A stretch of 64,000 bases of DNA, taken from Bog-950 sp046329535. GTDB taxonomy: Bacteria; Bacteroidota; Bacteroidia; Chitinophagales; LD1. The DNA lies in assembly GCA_046329535.1 (NCBI GenBank), contig JAXLUN010000005.1, positions 268,244-332,243 of the forward strand. The letters are read 5' to 3'. The notes beneath the pieces are model-generated. The model saw nothing but the letters and a program-made list of their open reading frames with translations, had not been told where the DNA came from and ran no database searches. Below are positions 1-9,411 of this stretch, piece by piece. Positions within the stretch are counted from its first letter, which is position 1, and every line of letters starts with the position of its first letter. Both the position numbers and the translations under genes were made by a program.

Positions 1-420
1 AAAATGAGGGAGGGAAAGAAATCTGTATTAGGTGGCGTACCGGATTCTCTACCTTCATTAATTAAAGCCTATCGTATTCAGGATAAAGCTGCTCAGGTCA
101 AATTTGAGTGGGAAAATATAGAAGATGTATGGAAGAAGGTAGAAGAAGAGATGAGCGAATTGAAGTATGAAATATCAGCCTCTAAACCGAATTCGGTTAA
201 GGTTGAAGAAGAGTTTGGTGATTTACTTTTTGCTCTGGTTAATTACGCAAGATTTCTGAAAGTGGATCCGGAAACCGCATTGGAAAGAACCAATATCAAA
301 TTTATTCGAAGATTTAAGTACATTGAAGAACAAGCTGAGTTATTAAATAGATCGCTGAATGATATGACGCTAGATGAAATGGATGCAATATGGAATGCGG
401 CTAAGGCAAAAGGCTTGTAG
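1..420 (+). CDS. mazG: Nucleoside triphosphate pyrophosphohydrolase MazG, C-terminal part
   Basis: MazG hydrolyses (d)NTPs to the monophosphate and pyrophosphate in the cytosol. The visible 139 codons match the second MazG domain: the linker GGVPDSLPSLIKAYRIQDKA, then the metal-binding helix pattern EEExxE (KVEEEMSEL), then the EExGDLLFALVNYAR helix and the TNIKFIRRFKYIE helix. The frame is open to base 1 and the first Met (base 4) lies inside the conserved domain, so the true start is upstream of the window. Full-length homologues are about 260 residues, so roughly half is missing. Called from family knowledge plus direct motif reading; the truncation is only the window edge. Confidence 0.9.
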   Translation, partial: KMREGKKSVLGGVPDSLPSLIKAYRIQDKAAQVKFEWENIEDVWKKVEEEMSELKYEISASKPNSVKVEEEFGDLLFALVNYARFLKVDPETALERTNIKFIRRFKYIEEQAELLNRSLNDMTLDEMDAIWNAAKAKGL

Positions 421-488
421 GTTATCATACGTAGGCTATCCTTTGTATTGAACCGGTAAAAAATTATCTTGCCCCGAAACAAACCAGT

Positions 489-3400
489 TTGTCTTTCGCT
501 CAAAACATAAAAAAGTACTTTCTGCCCCTGCTTTTTGTTGCTGTGGCATTGATAACGGTATTTAAACCGGACTCAGATAACCTGCAGGCTATAGCCGCAA
601 AAATACAAACTCAGTTGAGCGAAAATGAAGCAGCGTTTAACGTGGCTTTTCAAGATCGTGCTCTCATTCATGAGTTACAACGAGCAAACTACCAAGGGAC
701 AATCATAGAATCTTTCCGGAAAAAGAAGATTGTTCTACAGTACTTTCGAGGTGATTCGCTTGTATACTGGTCGAATAGTTCTATTGATCCGTTTCCGACT
801 CATTTAACATCTAACGAAACCTCTTTTTTTAAACAGAAAAACGGCTGGTATCAAATCATGAAATGGAATGATACATCTACCCGTGAGTCGGTTATTGCTC
901 TGTTTGCTGTAAAGTATGCTTATCCATTTGAAAATAAATTTCTTCAAAATGATTTTGCCTTCTCATTTCATGTGCCTCATAATATTGAATTAAGTGACCA
1001 AAAGATAGAAGGGTCTATCCCTATCCATAACTTACGGGGTGAAACTCTGTTTAGTTTATATGTGTCAGCTACTGAAAACGGAAGTGATATTAATTATGTG
1101 CTGTTGATAGCACAGATACTACTGCTTTTTATTGCTTTTTATTATCTCCATTTTTTTGCCAGCCAAATAGCGTTACAGAAAGGTTTTTTATTGGGTTTTG
1201 TACTGTTGGTTTCCACGGTTCTTTTCGTCAGAGGTGTTATGCTTTGGTTTATGCTTTTAGGTGAGGCGGGTAAGTTGGAGTTGTTCGATCCTAAATATTA
1301 CGCATCTACTTTCATTAATCCTTCACTGGGCGATTTGGTAATTAATACCCTATTGTTATTGTGGCTTACAGGCTTCTATATACATCGTAAAAAGCTTAGT
1401 TTAAAGAGCGATACGTCTTTACTGAATAATTTGAGCAAAGCGGGTTTCATCTTTTTATTTACCGCATACATTACCTGGGTGTTCAAAACACTGGTTATGG
1501 ATTCGGTTATATCCTTTGAGGTATATAATATCCTTTCACTGGATTTATACAGTTTATTGGGTTTAATCTGTGTGGCTTTGTTGTTTATAATACATTTTAT
1601 TATTACTAGACGGGTGGTAGTGTCATTTTCTGTAAAAAACTGGCCTATTATTTTATACTTTCTTGTTGGCTTAACTCTGATAATTGTTCTGGCAGCTTAT
1701 CTGCTGGATAATGCTTTTCTTTCAGTAGTGTTGGTCTCTACCGTTTGGACTGTAGTTTTTGTTGCCGTGATGTATCTTTTGCTGCGCAAAAACAAGGATA
1801 TCAGTATTCAGCATATTATCATCTATGTGGCTCTCTATTCTGTGCTGGCAACTTATCTTATCGAGAATCTTTACGAGCGAAGAGAGCGTAATCAAAGGGT
1901 GTTTTTTTCGGGTAAATTGGTAGACGAAAGAGATTATGTCGCTGAATATCTTTTCAGTGATGTGGCTTCCCGAATTGGTAAAGATGGATTTATTAAGAAT
2001 AGTTTTTCTAATCCGATTATCTCACAGAAAGAGGTGACAGACAGGATAGGGTCACTTTATCTGGGTGGTTATTTTAATAAATACGACTTGAAAGTGCAGT
2101 GGATGGATGGAACGGGAAACTCACTAAGAAATTCGGATACTGCCACCATTAACACTATCAAAAATCTCTTAGTACCTGACTCTCTTCAGCCTAATATATT
2201 GCAATACATTAGTGATACGGCTTTGAACTATTCATATATATCTGAAATTCCCATACAGAAAGACAGCTTGATATCGGGGTTTCTGTTGTTACGGTTGTTT
2301 CCTAAAGTATACTATGGGCAGAATGTTTACCCGGAGTTGTTACTGGGTAATAATGTAACTGTGTCAAACAATGTCAATAACTACTCATACGCTATTTACC
2401 AGAATGATAAACTGGTAGCTCAGTATGGTGATTACCCCTACACTTATTACTGGAATCGGGAGTATGTATTCAGTAATGATAATCTTAGATTCATTGAAGA
2501 ACCTGAATGGGAGTTGAATATCCAGCGATTTAAAAACGGAAAGAAAGTAATCGTATCTATTGCCCGTGAGCCTAATTTTGAGCCAGTTGCTACATTCTCA
2601 TATTTGTTCACATTTCTTTTTATTGTTTCCGTATTTATCTGGCTGGCGTTTACACTTATCTTGGGTGATTGGGAGTTTCTGTTTCAGGGTTTTGCCGTTT
2701 CCTTCCGAACCCGAATTAACTATTCCATGTTTTTGATGATTCTGGTATCCTTCATTATTATCGGATTCATTACTATTAGTTTTTTCAGTCGCCAATACGA
2801 TAATTTTTATACCGACCGGCTGTTGCGCAAGGAAAAAGTTGTGCATGCCAGTTTGGAATATTTCATTCAACAAAAATCTGTAGATGAAAAGTATCTGAGT
2901 CAGACTCCGAGTGATTTGGAATTTGAAGTGGCTCGTTTGGCAGAGATAAACTCAATTGACATTAATCTGTTCGATAAAAACGGGGACCTGTTGGTTGCTT
3001 CACAGCCGGCTATATACGACAAAGGATTAGTTAGTAATAGAATGAATCCGGATGCATATTTTGATTTGGAGCGAAACAAAACCCAGCAGTCAACTAAAAA
3101 TGAAACCATTGGTTCGCTTCAGTATTTGGCCACTTATGCCCCTATCAGAAATAAAGTTGGAGAATCGGTCGGTTATATTGGTATCCCATATTTTGAACGG
3201 TCTAAAAATATCAGTGATGAGGTTTCTTCATTTCTTGTAGCCTTAATGAACGTGTATGTGTTTCTACTTATCTGCGCAGCTTTGCTTGCATTCTTCATCA
3301 GCAATTCGATTACCCGTCCTCTAACGATCATCAGCGAAAAACTACGCATCTTAAATCTGAACAAGAAGAACGAACCCATTGAATGGAATAGTAAAGATGA

Positions 3401-4154
3401 GATAGGTATTTTGGTAAGTGAGTACAATAAAATGATTTCTGAACTGGAGCAGAGTGCACAAAAGCTGGCTAAAGGTGAACGGGAGAGTGCTTGGCGAGAG
3501 ATGGCTAAACAGATTGCCCATGAAATTAAAAATCCTCTCACGCCTATGAAACTCAGTATTCAATACCTGCAACGAGCCATTGATGAAGGGAATCCTAATA
3601 TTGAGCAACTGGCCCAAAAGGTGACTAAAACACTGGATGAGCAGATAGAGAACTTATCCAGCATAGCTACAGCTTTCTCTTCGTTTGCTAAAATGCCGAA
3701 AGCACAAAATGAGATCATCAATTTAAACGAGTTGTTGAAATCAATAACAGATTTATTTAACAGAGAAGAAGGGGCTACTATTACTTTTGTTTCAAGGGTG
3801 GACAGCCCTTTTGTGTTTGCCGATAAAAATCAACTGGTGAGTGTGTTTAACAATTTGATTAAAAACGCCATTCAGAGTATTCCGGAAGGTAGAGCCGGAT
3901 TTGTAGAAGTTCAGGTAATACAAGAGGATGGCTGGGTCATTACCTCCGTAAAAGATAATGGCATTGGAATTTCTCCCGATAATTATGACCGGGTGTTTGT
4001 ACCCAATTTTACCACAAAATCATCGGGCACCGGTTTAGGCCTGGCCATTACCAAGCAAATTATAGATGGAGCTGGCGGAAGTATTTGGTTTGAATCGGTA
4101 GAAAATACCGGCACCACTTTTAAAGTGAAATTGAAAAAGAACGAACCGGCCTAG
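489..4154 (+). CDS. Very large membrane sensor histidine kinase (NtrY-like output)
   Basis: A 1221-residue sensor kinase, about twice the usual size. It begins with a TTG codon followed by a membrane helix (residues about 10-25) and an extracytoplasmic segment. A cluster of about seven membrane helices (about 200-460), a second extracytoplasmic segment (about 470-740), two more helices and a Cache-like region (about 800-925) come next. After a last helix comes a HAMP linker (ISNSITRPL). The catalytic core has the H-box AHEIKNPLTPMKLS with phospho-acceptor His1011, the N-box NNLIKNA, G1 DNGIGIS and G2 GTGLGLA. NtrY-type kinases share this H-box. No response regulator gene is adjacent. The input signal is unknown. 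No ATG fits the N-terminus, so the TTG is preferred. Confidence 0.85.
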   Translation: MSFAQNIKKYFLPLLFVAVALITVFKPDSDNLQAIAAKIQTQLSENEAAFNVAFQDRALIHELQRANYQGTIIESFRKKKIVLQYFRGDSLVYWSNSSIDPFPTHLTSNETSFFKQKNGWYQIMKWNDTSTRESVIALFAVKYAYPFENKFLQNDFAFSFHVPHNIELSDQKIEGSIPIHNLRGETLFSLYVSATENGSDINYVLLIAQILLLFIAFYYLHFFASQIALQKGFLLGFVLLVSTVLFVRGVMLWFMLLGEAGKLELFDPKYYASTFINPSLGDLVINTLLLLWLTGFYIHRKKLSLKSDTSLLNNLSKAGFIFLFTAYITWVFKTLVMDSVISFEVYNILSLDLYSLLGLICVALLFIIHFIITRRVVVSFSVKNWPIILYFLVGLTLIIVLAAYLLDNAFLSVVLVSTVWTVVFVAVMYLLLRKNKDISIQHIIIYVALYSVLATYLIENLYERRERNQRVFFSGKLVDERDYVAEYLFSDVASRIGKDGFIKNSFSNPIISQKEVTDRIGSLYLGGYFNKYDLKVQWMDGTGNSLRNSDTATINTIKNLLVPDSLQPNILQYISDTALNYSYISEIPIQKDSLISGFLLLRLFPKVYYGQNVYPELLLGNNVTVSNNVNNYSYAIYQNDKLVAQYGDYPYTYYWNREYVFSNDNLRFIEEPEWELNIQRFKNGKKVIVSIAREPNFEPVATFSYLFTFLFIVSVFIWLAFTLILGDWEFLFQGFAVSFRTRINYSMFLMILVSFIIIGFITISFFSRQYDNFYTDRLLRKEKVVHASLEYFIQQKSVDEKYLSQTPSDLEFEVARLAEINSIDINLFDKNGDLLVASQPAIYDKGLVSNRMNPDAYFDLERNKTQQSTKNETIGSLQYLATYAPIRNKVGESVGYIGIPYFERSKNISDEVSSFLVALMNVYVFLLICAALLAFFISNSITRPLTIISEKLRILNLNKKNEPIEWNSKDEIGILVSEYNKMISELEQSAQKLAKGERESAWREMAKQIAHEIKNPLTPMKLSIQYLQRAIDEGNPNIEQLAQKVTKTLDEQIENLSSIATAFSSFAKMPKAQNEIINLNELLKSITDLFNREEGATITFVSRVDSPFVFADKNQLVSVFNNLIKNAIQSIPEGRAGFVEVQVIQEDGWVITSVKDNGIGISPDNYDRVFVPNFTTKSSGTGLGLAITKQIIDGAGGSIWFESVENTGTTFKVKLKKNEPA

Positions 4155-4204
4155 AAATTTCCTTTAAAAAGGGAGCGCAGACAATACACATTCGCAAACC
4201 TTTT

Positions 4205-4212
4205 TACATTTG
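4205..4212 (+). promoter_or_regulatory. Candidate -7 promoter element (TACATTTG)
   Basis: TACATTTG matches the Bacteroidota -7 consensus TAnnTTTG and lies 6 bases before the GTG start at 4219. If used, the transcript would have almost no leader. No good TTG -33 box is seen at the expected distance, so this is a moderate call. Confidence 0.4.
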
Positions 4213-4218
4213 TGAACT

Positions 4219-4728
4219 GTGCGGATACTAATTTCCATATCATTACTTTCTCTGCTACTCCTAAATGTTTTCGGGTTCTTTGCCTCATTTGTGGTGCAAC
4301 GCCAGATTATTAGAAATGAAGTAAGAACAGAAAAAATAAAGCACACCAAGCAGTTTGTATTTACTTTCAAAGAGTATGAACAGTTGAGCAAGTACGAAGG
4401 AGGGGAAGAATTTAGCTTAAATGGAGGAATGTATGATGTAGTTAAGAAAGAGGTAAAGAATGGTAAAGTTATTCTTCATGCCTTTTATGACCATAAAGAA
4501 ACCGGCTTAATCGGCTCTTTGATCTCCTATTTTCAGGACGAAAATATACCTGTAAAGAGTAAGCGCAGTGCTATTTCCTCTTTTAGTATTAGTGAGTTTG
4601 TGTTTACTCCTAATGAATGGCAGATATTTTTGAGTTATTCATTTTCACCTTTACATCTATATAGCAGTGTAATTACTTCCCTTAAGCTTGATACCCTTTC
4701 TCCTCCTCCTGATTTCTGCTTAGCCTGA
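4219..4728 (+). CDS. Small single-pass membrane/secreted protein upstream of TonB receptor
   Basis: 169 residues beginning with a GTG codon. Residues 1-25 form a hydrophobic signal/anchor (ISISLLSLLLLNVFGFFASF), then a basic stretch and a mostly polar domain. The C-terminus is unusual: a Ser/Pro-rich end containing SPPPDFC. No known domain is recognised. It lies 102 bases ahead of the TonB-dependent receptor on the same strand. In Bacteroidota, small proteins of this layout often precede such receptors, so a link to uptake of the same ligand is inferred, not shown. The hydrophobic start supports the GTG choice. Confidence 0.6.
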   Translation: MRILISISLLSLLLLNVFGFFASFVVQRQIIRNEVRTEKIKHTKQFVFTFKEYEQLSKYEGGEEFSLNGGMYDVVKKEVKNGKVILHAFYDHKETGLIGSLISYFQDENIPVKSKRSAISSFSISEFVFTPNEWQIFLSYSFSPLHLYSSVITSLKLDTLSPPPDFCLA

Positions 4729-4830
4729 TTTTATATTATACACCTTACTAATACTCTTATCTGTAAGGTATGTGACTTATGCGTACGCCTTTGGCGTTCC
4801 TTAACTATTTAATTAACTAATCATTTTATT

Positions 4831-7065
4831 ATGAAAAAGATATACGGATTAACGGTATTACTAGCTCAGTTTTTCTTTTCTTTTGGACAGATTGATAGCA
4901 CAGATAAACAAGTGAACTTAGGTGAAGTTATTATAGCTGACAGTAAGTTTGAAGGATTAAAAAGTAATGTGGCACAGCAATCGCAGGTGATAAGCAGTAA
5001 AGACTTACAGCGATTGAATGCTCAGAAAACAGGCGATGCGTTGATGACAAGTGGCGCTGCTTTTGTACAAATGAGTCAGCAAGGAGGTGGGAGTGTGGTT
5101 CTTCGTGGTTTTGAAGCCAGCAGAGTTTTAATGGTGGTGGATGGTGTTCGCATGAATAACATCCTATACAGAGCAGGGCATTTACAAAATATCATTACGG
5201 TAGATAACAATATCTTAGACCGTATTGAAGTATTATATGGCCCCTCGTCAACTGTATATGGAAGCGATGCTTTGGGTGGTGTGGTACACATGCGCACCAA
5301 GAACCCAACACTTTCTGGCGATAAGAAGTTTTTAAGTGCGGGGAATGCAATGTTCCGTTACGGCAGTGTCAATAATGAGTTGACCGGACATGTTGATATC
5401 AGTTTGGACGGCAAGAAATTTGCCTCACTCACCTCTGCTACCTTCTCTCGCTTTGGTGATTTACGTATGGGCAACTATGTAACCAACGCCACAGCCGGAT
5501 TGTGGACCAGAGATTACTATCAGGCCAGAACCAATGTTTATGATTCTGTAGGTAATGTGACTGGTCAAAAGGATACGGCCATACTGAACAAGGCAAACAA
5601 TGTTCAGGCTGGTAGTGGGTATTACCAATATGATGTATTGCAAAAGTTTCTGTTTCAGCAAACCGAAAATATATCGCATGTATTGAATGTTCAGTTCTCT
5701 AATTCATCTATTGTGCCACGCTATGATCGATTGGCAGTAACCTCCGGCTCTACCATTTTGAAAGATGCTGAATGGTATTATGGACCTCAGCAAAGATTAC
5801 TGGCGGCTTATGACTTTAACTGGAAGAATGCGGGAGTTCTGGATCTGATAAGTGTTGGTGTGAATTATCAGAATATTGTAGAAAGCCGGAACAACCGAGG
5901 GTTCAACAAAACGTTCCGAACCGAAAGAACCGAAAAAGTAAACATTGTAGGAATTCATGTTGACTTTAGAAAAATTATCAAGACACACACATTAAACTTT
6001 GGTTTAGAGGGTCAGTTTAATCTTCTCAAGTCATCGGCTGTAGATAGAAATGTTAATGTAGACACTACACGCGCTGCAAGCACCCGTTATCCGGATGGTA
6101 AAAACAACATGAACTACGTTGCGTTGTATTTAACTCATAATTGGGTTATCTCGCCTAGGTTTATCTTGAGTGATGGTATTCGTTACAATCTCGTGACCAT
6201 GAAATCAACTCTAACCGATGCCAGTCAGGATTTTTTCCCTTTACCTTATAACGAATTGAAAAACCTGCACAATGCTGTGTCCGGTAATTTGGGTTTTGTG
6301 GCACTTCCCGGAAAAGGATTCCGAGTAGCTGGTTTATTTAGCACTGGCTTCCGGGCTCCTAACGTTGATGATATGAGCAAGATATTTGAATCAGTTCCGG
6401 GTAGCGTTGTGGTACCAAACAGCAAGTTAAAACCTGAATACACATTAAACGGTGAGTTAACTCTGGAGAAAACATTTGCTAAACGTTTCCGCATCAGTGC
6501 GACTGGTTTCTATACTTACTTTATTAATGCCATTACTGCCGACAAGGGAACCTTTAACGGTGCTGATACGGTTGTATATGATGGCACAACAAGCAATGTA
6601 TTAACTTTAGTAAATAAGAACAAAGCCTACATTGCCGGTGTAACAGCAATCGGTGAAGCTGATTTAACTGATTGGTTGAGTATCTATGCATCATTCTCCT
6701 ATACGTATGGCAGAATAGTGACGGATACAACACCATATCCGCTTGATCATGTTGCCCCTATTTATGGTCGTGCCGGTTTCCGTGCCAACTACAAATGGGT
6801 TCGGGGAGAGTTCTTTTCCGTGTTTAACGGTAAAAAAGCTGAGAAGAATTACAACATGCTGGGAGAGGATAATTTTGGACAAGGCACAGGAACTGATTTG
6901 CCGGGCTGGTTTACTTTAAACGCCCGGATCGGTTTTCAACCGGTTAAATGGTTTGGTTTTGACTTAGGCTGTGATAACCTGATGGATTTGCGTTATCGTC
7001 AATTTGCCTCAGGCATCAGCGCCCCTGGCCGCAATTTCTTTGTAACCGCACGGGTTAAGTGGTAG
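4831..7065 (+). CDS. TonB-dependent outer membrane receptor
   Basis: 744 residues. A signal peptide (residues 1-19, cut after FGQ) is followed by a possible TonB box region (NLGEVIIADS), then the plug domain (about 30-150) with typical strings GGGSVVLRGFEASRVLMVVDGVRMN and VYGSDALGGVVHMRTKNP, here shown only as landmarks of the fold. The rest is a beta-barrel that ends in an aromatic C-terminal strand (ARVKW). Such receptors bring iron chelates, haem, cobalamin or other ligands across the outer membrane using TonB energy. The plug resembles the haem/vitamin class more than SusC, as there is no N-terminal carboxypeptidase-like domain and no SusD partner. The ligand cannot be assigned. No cobalamin riboswitch or Fur-like site is evident upstream. 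Confidence 0.92.
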   Translation: MKKIYGLTVLLAQFFFSFGQIDSTDKQVNLGEVIIADSKFEGLKSNVAQQSQVISSKDLQRLNAQKTGDALMTSGAAFVQMSQQGGGSVVLRGFEASRVLMVVDGVRMNNILYRAGHLQNIITVDNNILDRIEVLYGPSSTVYGSDALGGVVHMRTKNPTLSGDKKFLSAGNAMFRYGSVNNELTGHVDISLDGKKFASLTSATFSRFGDLRMGNYVTNATAGLWTRDYYQARTNVYDSVGNVTGQKDTAILNKANNVQAGSGYYQYDVLQKFLFQQTENISHVLNVQFSNSSIVPRYDRLAVTSGSTILKDAEWYYGPQQRLLAAYDFNWKNAGVLDLISVGVNYQNIVESRNNRGFNKTFRTERTEKVNIVGIHVDFRKIIKTHTLNFGLEGQFNLLKSSAVDRNVNVDTTRAASTRYPDGKNNMNYVALYLTHNWVISPRFILSDGIRYNLVTMKSTLTDASQDFFPLPYNELKNLHNAVSGNLGFVALPGKGFRVAGLFSTGFRAPNVDDMSKIFESVPGSVVVPNSKLKPEYTLNGELTLEKTFAKRFRISATGFYTYFINAITADKGTFNGADTVVYDGTTSNVLTLVNKNKAYIAGVTAIGEADLTDWLSIYASFSYTYGRIVTDTTPYPLDHVAPIYGRAGFRANYKWVRGEFFSVFNGKKAEKNYNMLGEDNFGQGTGTDLPGWFTLNARIGFQPVKWFGFDLGCDNLMDLRYRQFASGISAPGRNFFVTARVKW

Positions 7066-7118
7066 CGAGAATGTAATCAACATTCAAACTGCAATGAAGA
7101 AGTAACTATGTCTCGAAT

Positions 7119-7188
7119 AGAATGACGAGCCCTTTCAGTTTTGGCAGGCAGAGTGATGCCCGATTGTCACGGTTTTGTCATTCTTTTT
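7119..7188 (+). terminator. Possible long-loop terminator after TonB receptor
   Basis: AGAATGAC (7119-7126) and GTCATTCT (7177-7184) are exact inverted repeats, and the second arm is followed by a short T run. The loop is about 50 bases, which is long for an intrinsic terminator, so this is tentative. Confidence 0.3.
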
Positions 7189-7241
7189 GAGAAGTTATGT
7201 ATTACAACGAAATCACCTTTTTCTTTACACAAAACAACCTT

Positions 7242-9326
7242 ATGAAAAACATTTTATCCATTTCGTTTATTGCTTTATTGGTCACGGTAAGCCAGTGTAC
7301 TCTAGCTCAGAGTGAGAATTTATGCGGTTCTGATTTTATGCGTCAGCAGTTATTGCAGAAACATCCCGAGATTCTGCAGTCGGAGCAAGAGCTACAGAAC
7401 TTTACCAATCAGTTCAATCCTCAGGAAGGACAGCGCTCAGGACCAATCATTATTCCGGTTGTGTTTCATATTCTTCATCGCGGAGGTAGTGAAAACATTA
7501 CAGATGCACAGGTGCTTGACCAAATGCGTATTTTGAATGAAGATTATAACCAACTGAATTCGGACCTGTCTGCTGTTATTCCTTCCTTTCAAAGTCTTAT
7601 TGCCAATATTGGCATTGAGTTCCGGTTAGCATCTAAAGACCCCGAAGGGAATTGTACCAATGGGATTGAACATATTTGGGGAAGTCAGACGTATGGAGGT
7701 ACCGATTTTTGTAAACTTAATCCCTGGCCTCGGGATAATTATCTGAATGTTTGGGTTTACAGCAAAATGGAAAATGGAGTGGCCGGCTACGCCTATTTAC
7801 CCGGTAGCGTTCCGAATGTTGGAGAACTCCCTATGATTGATGGAATCAATATACTTAGTCAGTATATTGGTAGTGTTGGCACTTCATCTTTAAATACCAG
7901 CCGCGCCTTAACACACGAAATTGGCCATTATCTGAATCTGAAGCATCCTTGGGGCGATACCAATAGTCCGGGAGTGGCTTGTGGAGATGATGATGTCAAT
8001 GATACTCCCATCACTAAAGGTTGGCTGTATTGTCCATCATCTAACTCGGCAAAGGTTTGCAATCCAAACGTGATTGAGAATTACCAAAACTTTATGGATT
8101 ATTCCTATTGCTCTAAAATGTTTACTGAGGGCCAGAAAACCAGAATGCTCGCCTCGCTAAACAATGGGACGGCATCGCGAAGTAGTTTATGGAGTACCGG
8201 AAATTTGACAGTTACCGGAGTTGACCAGATACCTGCACCTTCTTGTGCCCCTATCTGTGATTTTAGCGCAAATAAACTTTTTGTCTGTGTAGGAACACCG
8301 GTTACCTATACTGACAATTCCTACAATGGAGATATTACCACCCGCTTATGGGATTTACCGGGAGCAAGTGTATCCACTTCTAGCACCCCCTCTGTAACTG
8401 TTACATATAGTTCTGCCGGAACATATCCGGTAACATTAAATGTAGTGAATGCTAATGGCAGTTCTACTAAAACGCAACATCTGGTTACCGTTAAGGAAAC
8501 TTCCGGATTTGTAGCTCCTTACTATACCGGTTTTGAAGACCCGAATGAATTTGATTATTGGTGGGCACCTGTGAATGTTGATAGAGATGAACCAAAATTT
8601 CAATATTGCAATTTTGCCGGCAGGTTTGCCTCTAAGTCAGTTTTTCTAAATACATACAGAAACCGGGCTGATATGAATATTGATGAATTGATTTCACCTC
8701 CTTTCAATTGTTCTACACTGGATAATAACACGGCTAAACTATCTTTCTACTATTCCTTTGCTACCTGGAACAGTCAATTCGATTTTTACTCGAGCAACAT
8801 CACATTCCCGGACTCAATGGTAGTGCTGGCATCTAAAGATTGCGGCAATACCTGGACAAAAATTTATTCGGATGGTACTAACGGCCTGTTTAACGCAGCT
8901 TATCAAGATGGCTATTTTGTTCCTGGAACCGATTGGATATTCTGGAAAAAGGTAAGTGCTAATATTCCTGTTGCTTTCCGGGTGGCTGATGTTCGTTTCC
9001 GTTTAGTCGTGATGAGTTCTCATGAGGCGAACAACTTTTATCTGGATGACTGGAATGTAGGTTTAGCACCTACAGGTATTCAGGAAACTGTTTTTGAAGA
9101 TGTTCGGGTGTTCCCTAATCCGTTTACATCTACTATTCGCATTGAATACGTAACTGGTTCACAAACCACTTTTGAATTGCACGATGTTGCCGGACGGATG
9201 TTGTTGTCAGGTACTTTGCCAAAAGAAAATGAATTGGACCTATCTGCTGTTCAAAACAGTGGTGTTTATCTGCTTACTTTAAAACAGGCTGCAGGAACTA
9301 AAACACTCCGACTGATAAGGCAGTAA
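7242..9326 (+). CDS. Secreted M43-family metalloprotease with PKD domain and T9SS sorting signal
   Basis: 694 residues from the ATG at 7242; an upstream in-frame ATG at 7197 is less likely because the signal peptide (MKNILSISFIALLV..., cut near LAQ) starts at 7242. The catalytic domain contains THEIGHYLNLKHPWG, the zincin HExxHxxxxxH pattern (first His about residue 225), as in M43 pappalysin/cytophagalysin proteases, plus a later YSYCSKMFT Met-turn-like region. A PKD-like domain follows (about 345-420), then a jelly-roll-like region, and the last 75 residues (VFPNPFTSTIRIE..., GVYLLTLKQ) form a type A T9SS sorting domain. Expected to be exported by T9SS and to act outside the cell on proteins. 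It appears monocistronic, with a strong terminator behind it. Confidence 0.92.
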   Translation: MKNILSISFIALLVTVSQCTLAQSENLCGSDFMRQQLLQKHPEILQSEQELQNFTNQFNPQEGQRSGPIIIPVVFHILHRGGSENITDAQVLDQMRILNEDYNQLNSDLSAVIPSFQSLIANIGIEFRLASKDPEGNCTNGIEHIWGSQTYGGTDFCKLNPWPRDNYLNVWVYSKMENGVAGYAYLPGSVPNVGELPMIDGINILSQYIGSVGTSSLNTSRALTHEIGHYLNLKHPWGDTNSPGVACGDDDVNDTPITKGWLYCPSSNSAKVCNPNVIENYQNFMDYSYCSKMFTEGQKTRMLASLNNGTASRSSLWSTGNLTVTGVDQIPAPSCAPICDFSANKLFVCVGTPVTYTDNSYNGDITTRLWDLPGASVSTSSTPSVTVTYSSAGTYPVTLNVVNANGSSTKTQHLVTVKETSGFVAPYYTGFEDPNEFDYWWAPVNVDRDEPKFQYCNFAGRFASKSVFLNTYRNRADMNIDELISPPFNCSTLDNNTAKLSFYYSFATWNSQFDFYSSNITFPDSMVVLASKDCGNTWTKIYSDGTNGLFNAAYQDGYFVPGTDWIFWKKVSANIPVAFRVADVRFRLVVMSSHEANNFYLDDWNVGLAPTGIQETVFEDVRVFPNPFTSTIRIEYVTGSQTTFELHDVAGRMLLSGTLPKENELDLSAVQNSGVYLLTLKQAAGTKTLRLIRQ

Positions 9327-9342
9327 TCATTTATCCTATCGT

Positions 9343-9385
9343 AAAAAAGGAGTTTACCCATCGTTTAGGGTAGGCTCCTTTTTTT
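9343..9385. terminator. Bidirectional intrinsic terminator
   Basis: AAAAAAGGAG ... CTCCTTTTTTT with an inner TACCC/GGGTA pair forms a hairpin flanked by A and T runs on both sides. It sits between the convergent protease and phosphatase genes and can serve both. Confidence 0.8.
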
Positions 9386-9411
9386 GCGCCTATTATGAGT
9401 GCTTGGATCAC

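Noticed and set aside
4730..4830. Cobalamin or other riboswitch before the TonB receptor
   Set aside because: Only 102 bases and no conserved riboswitch core such as the B12 box.
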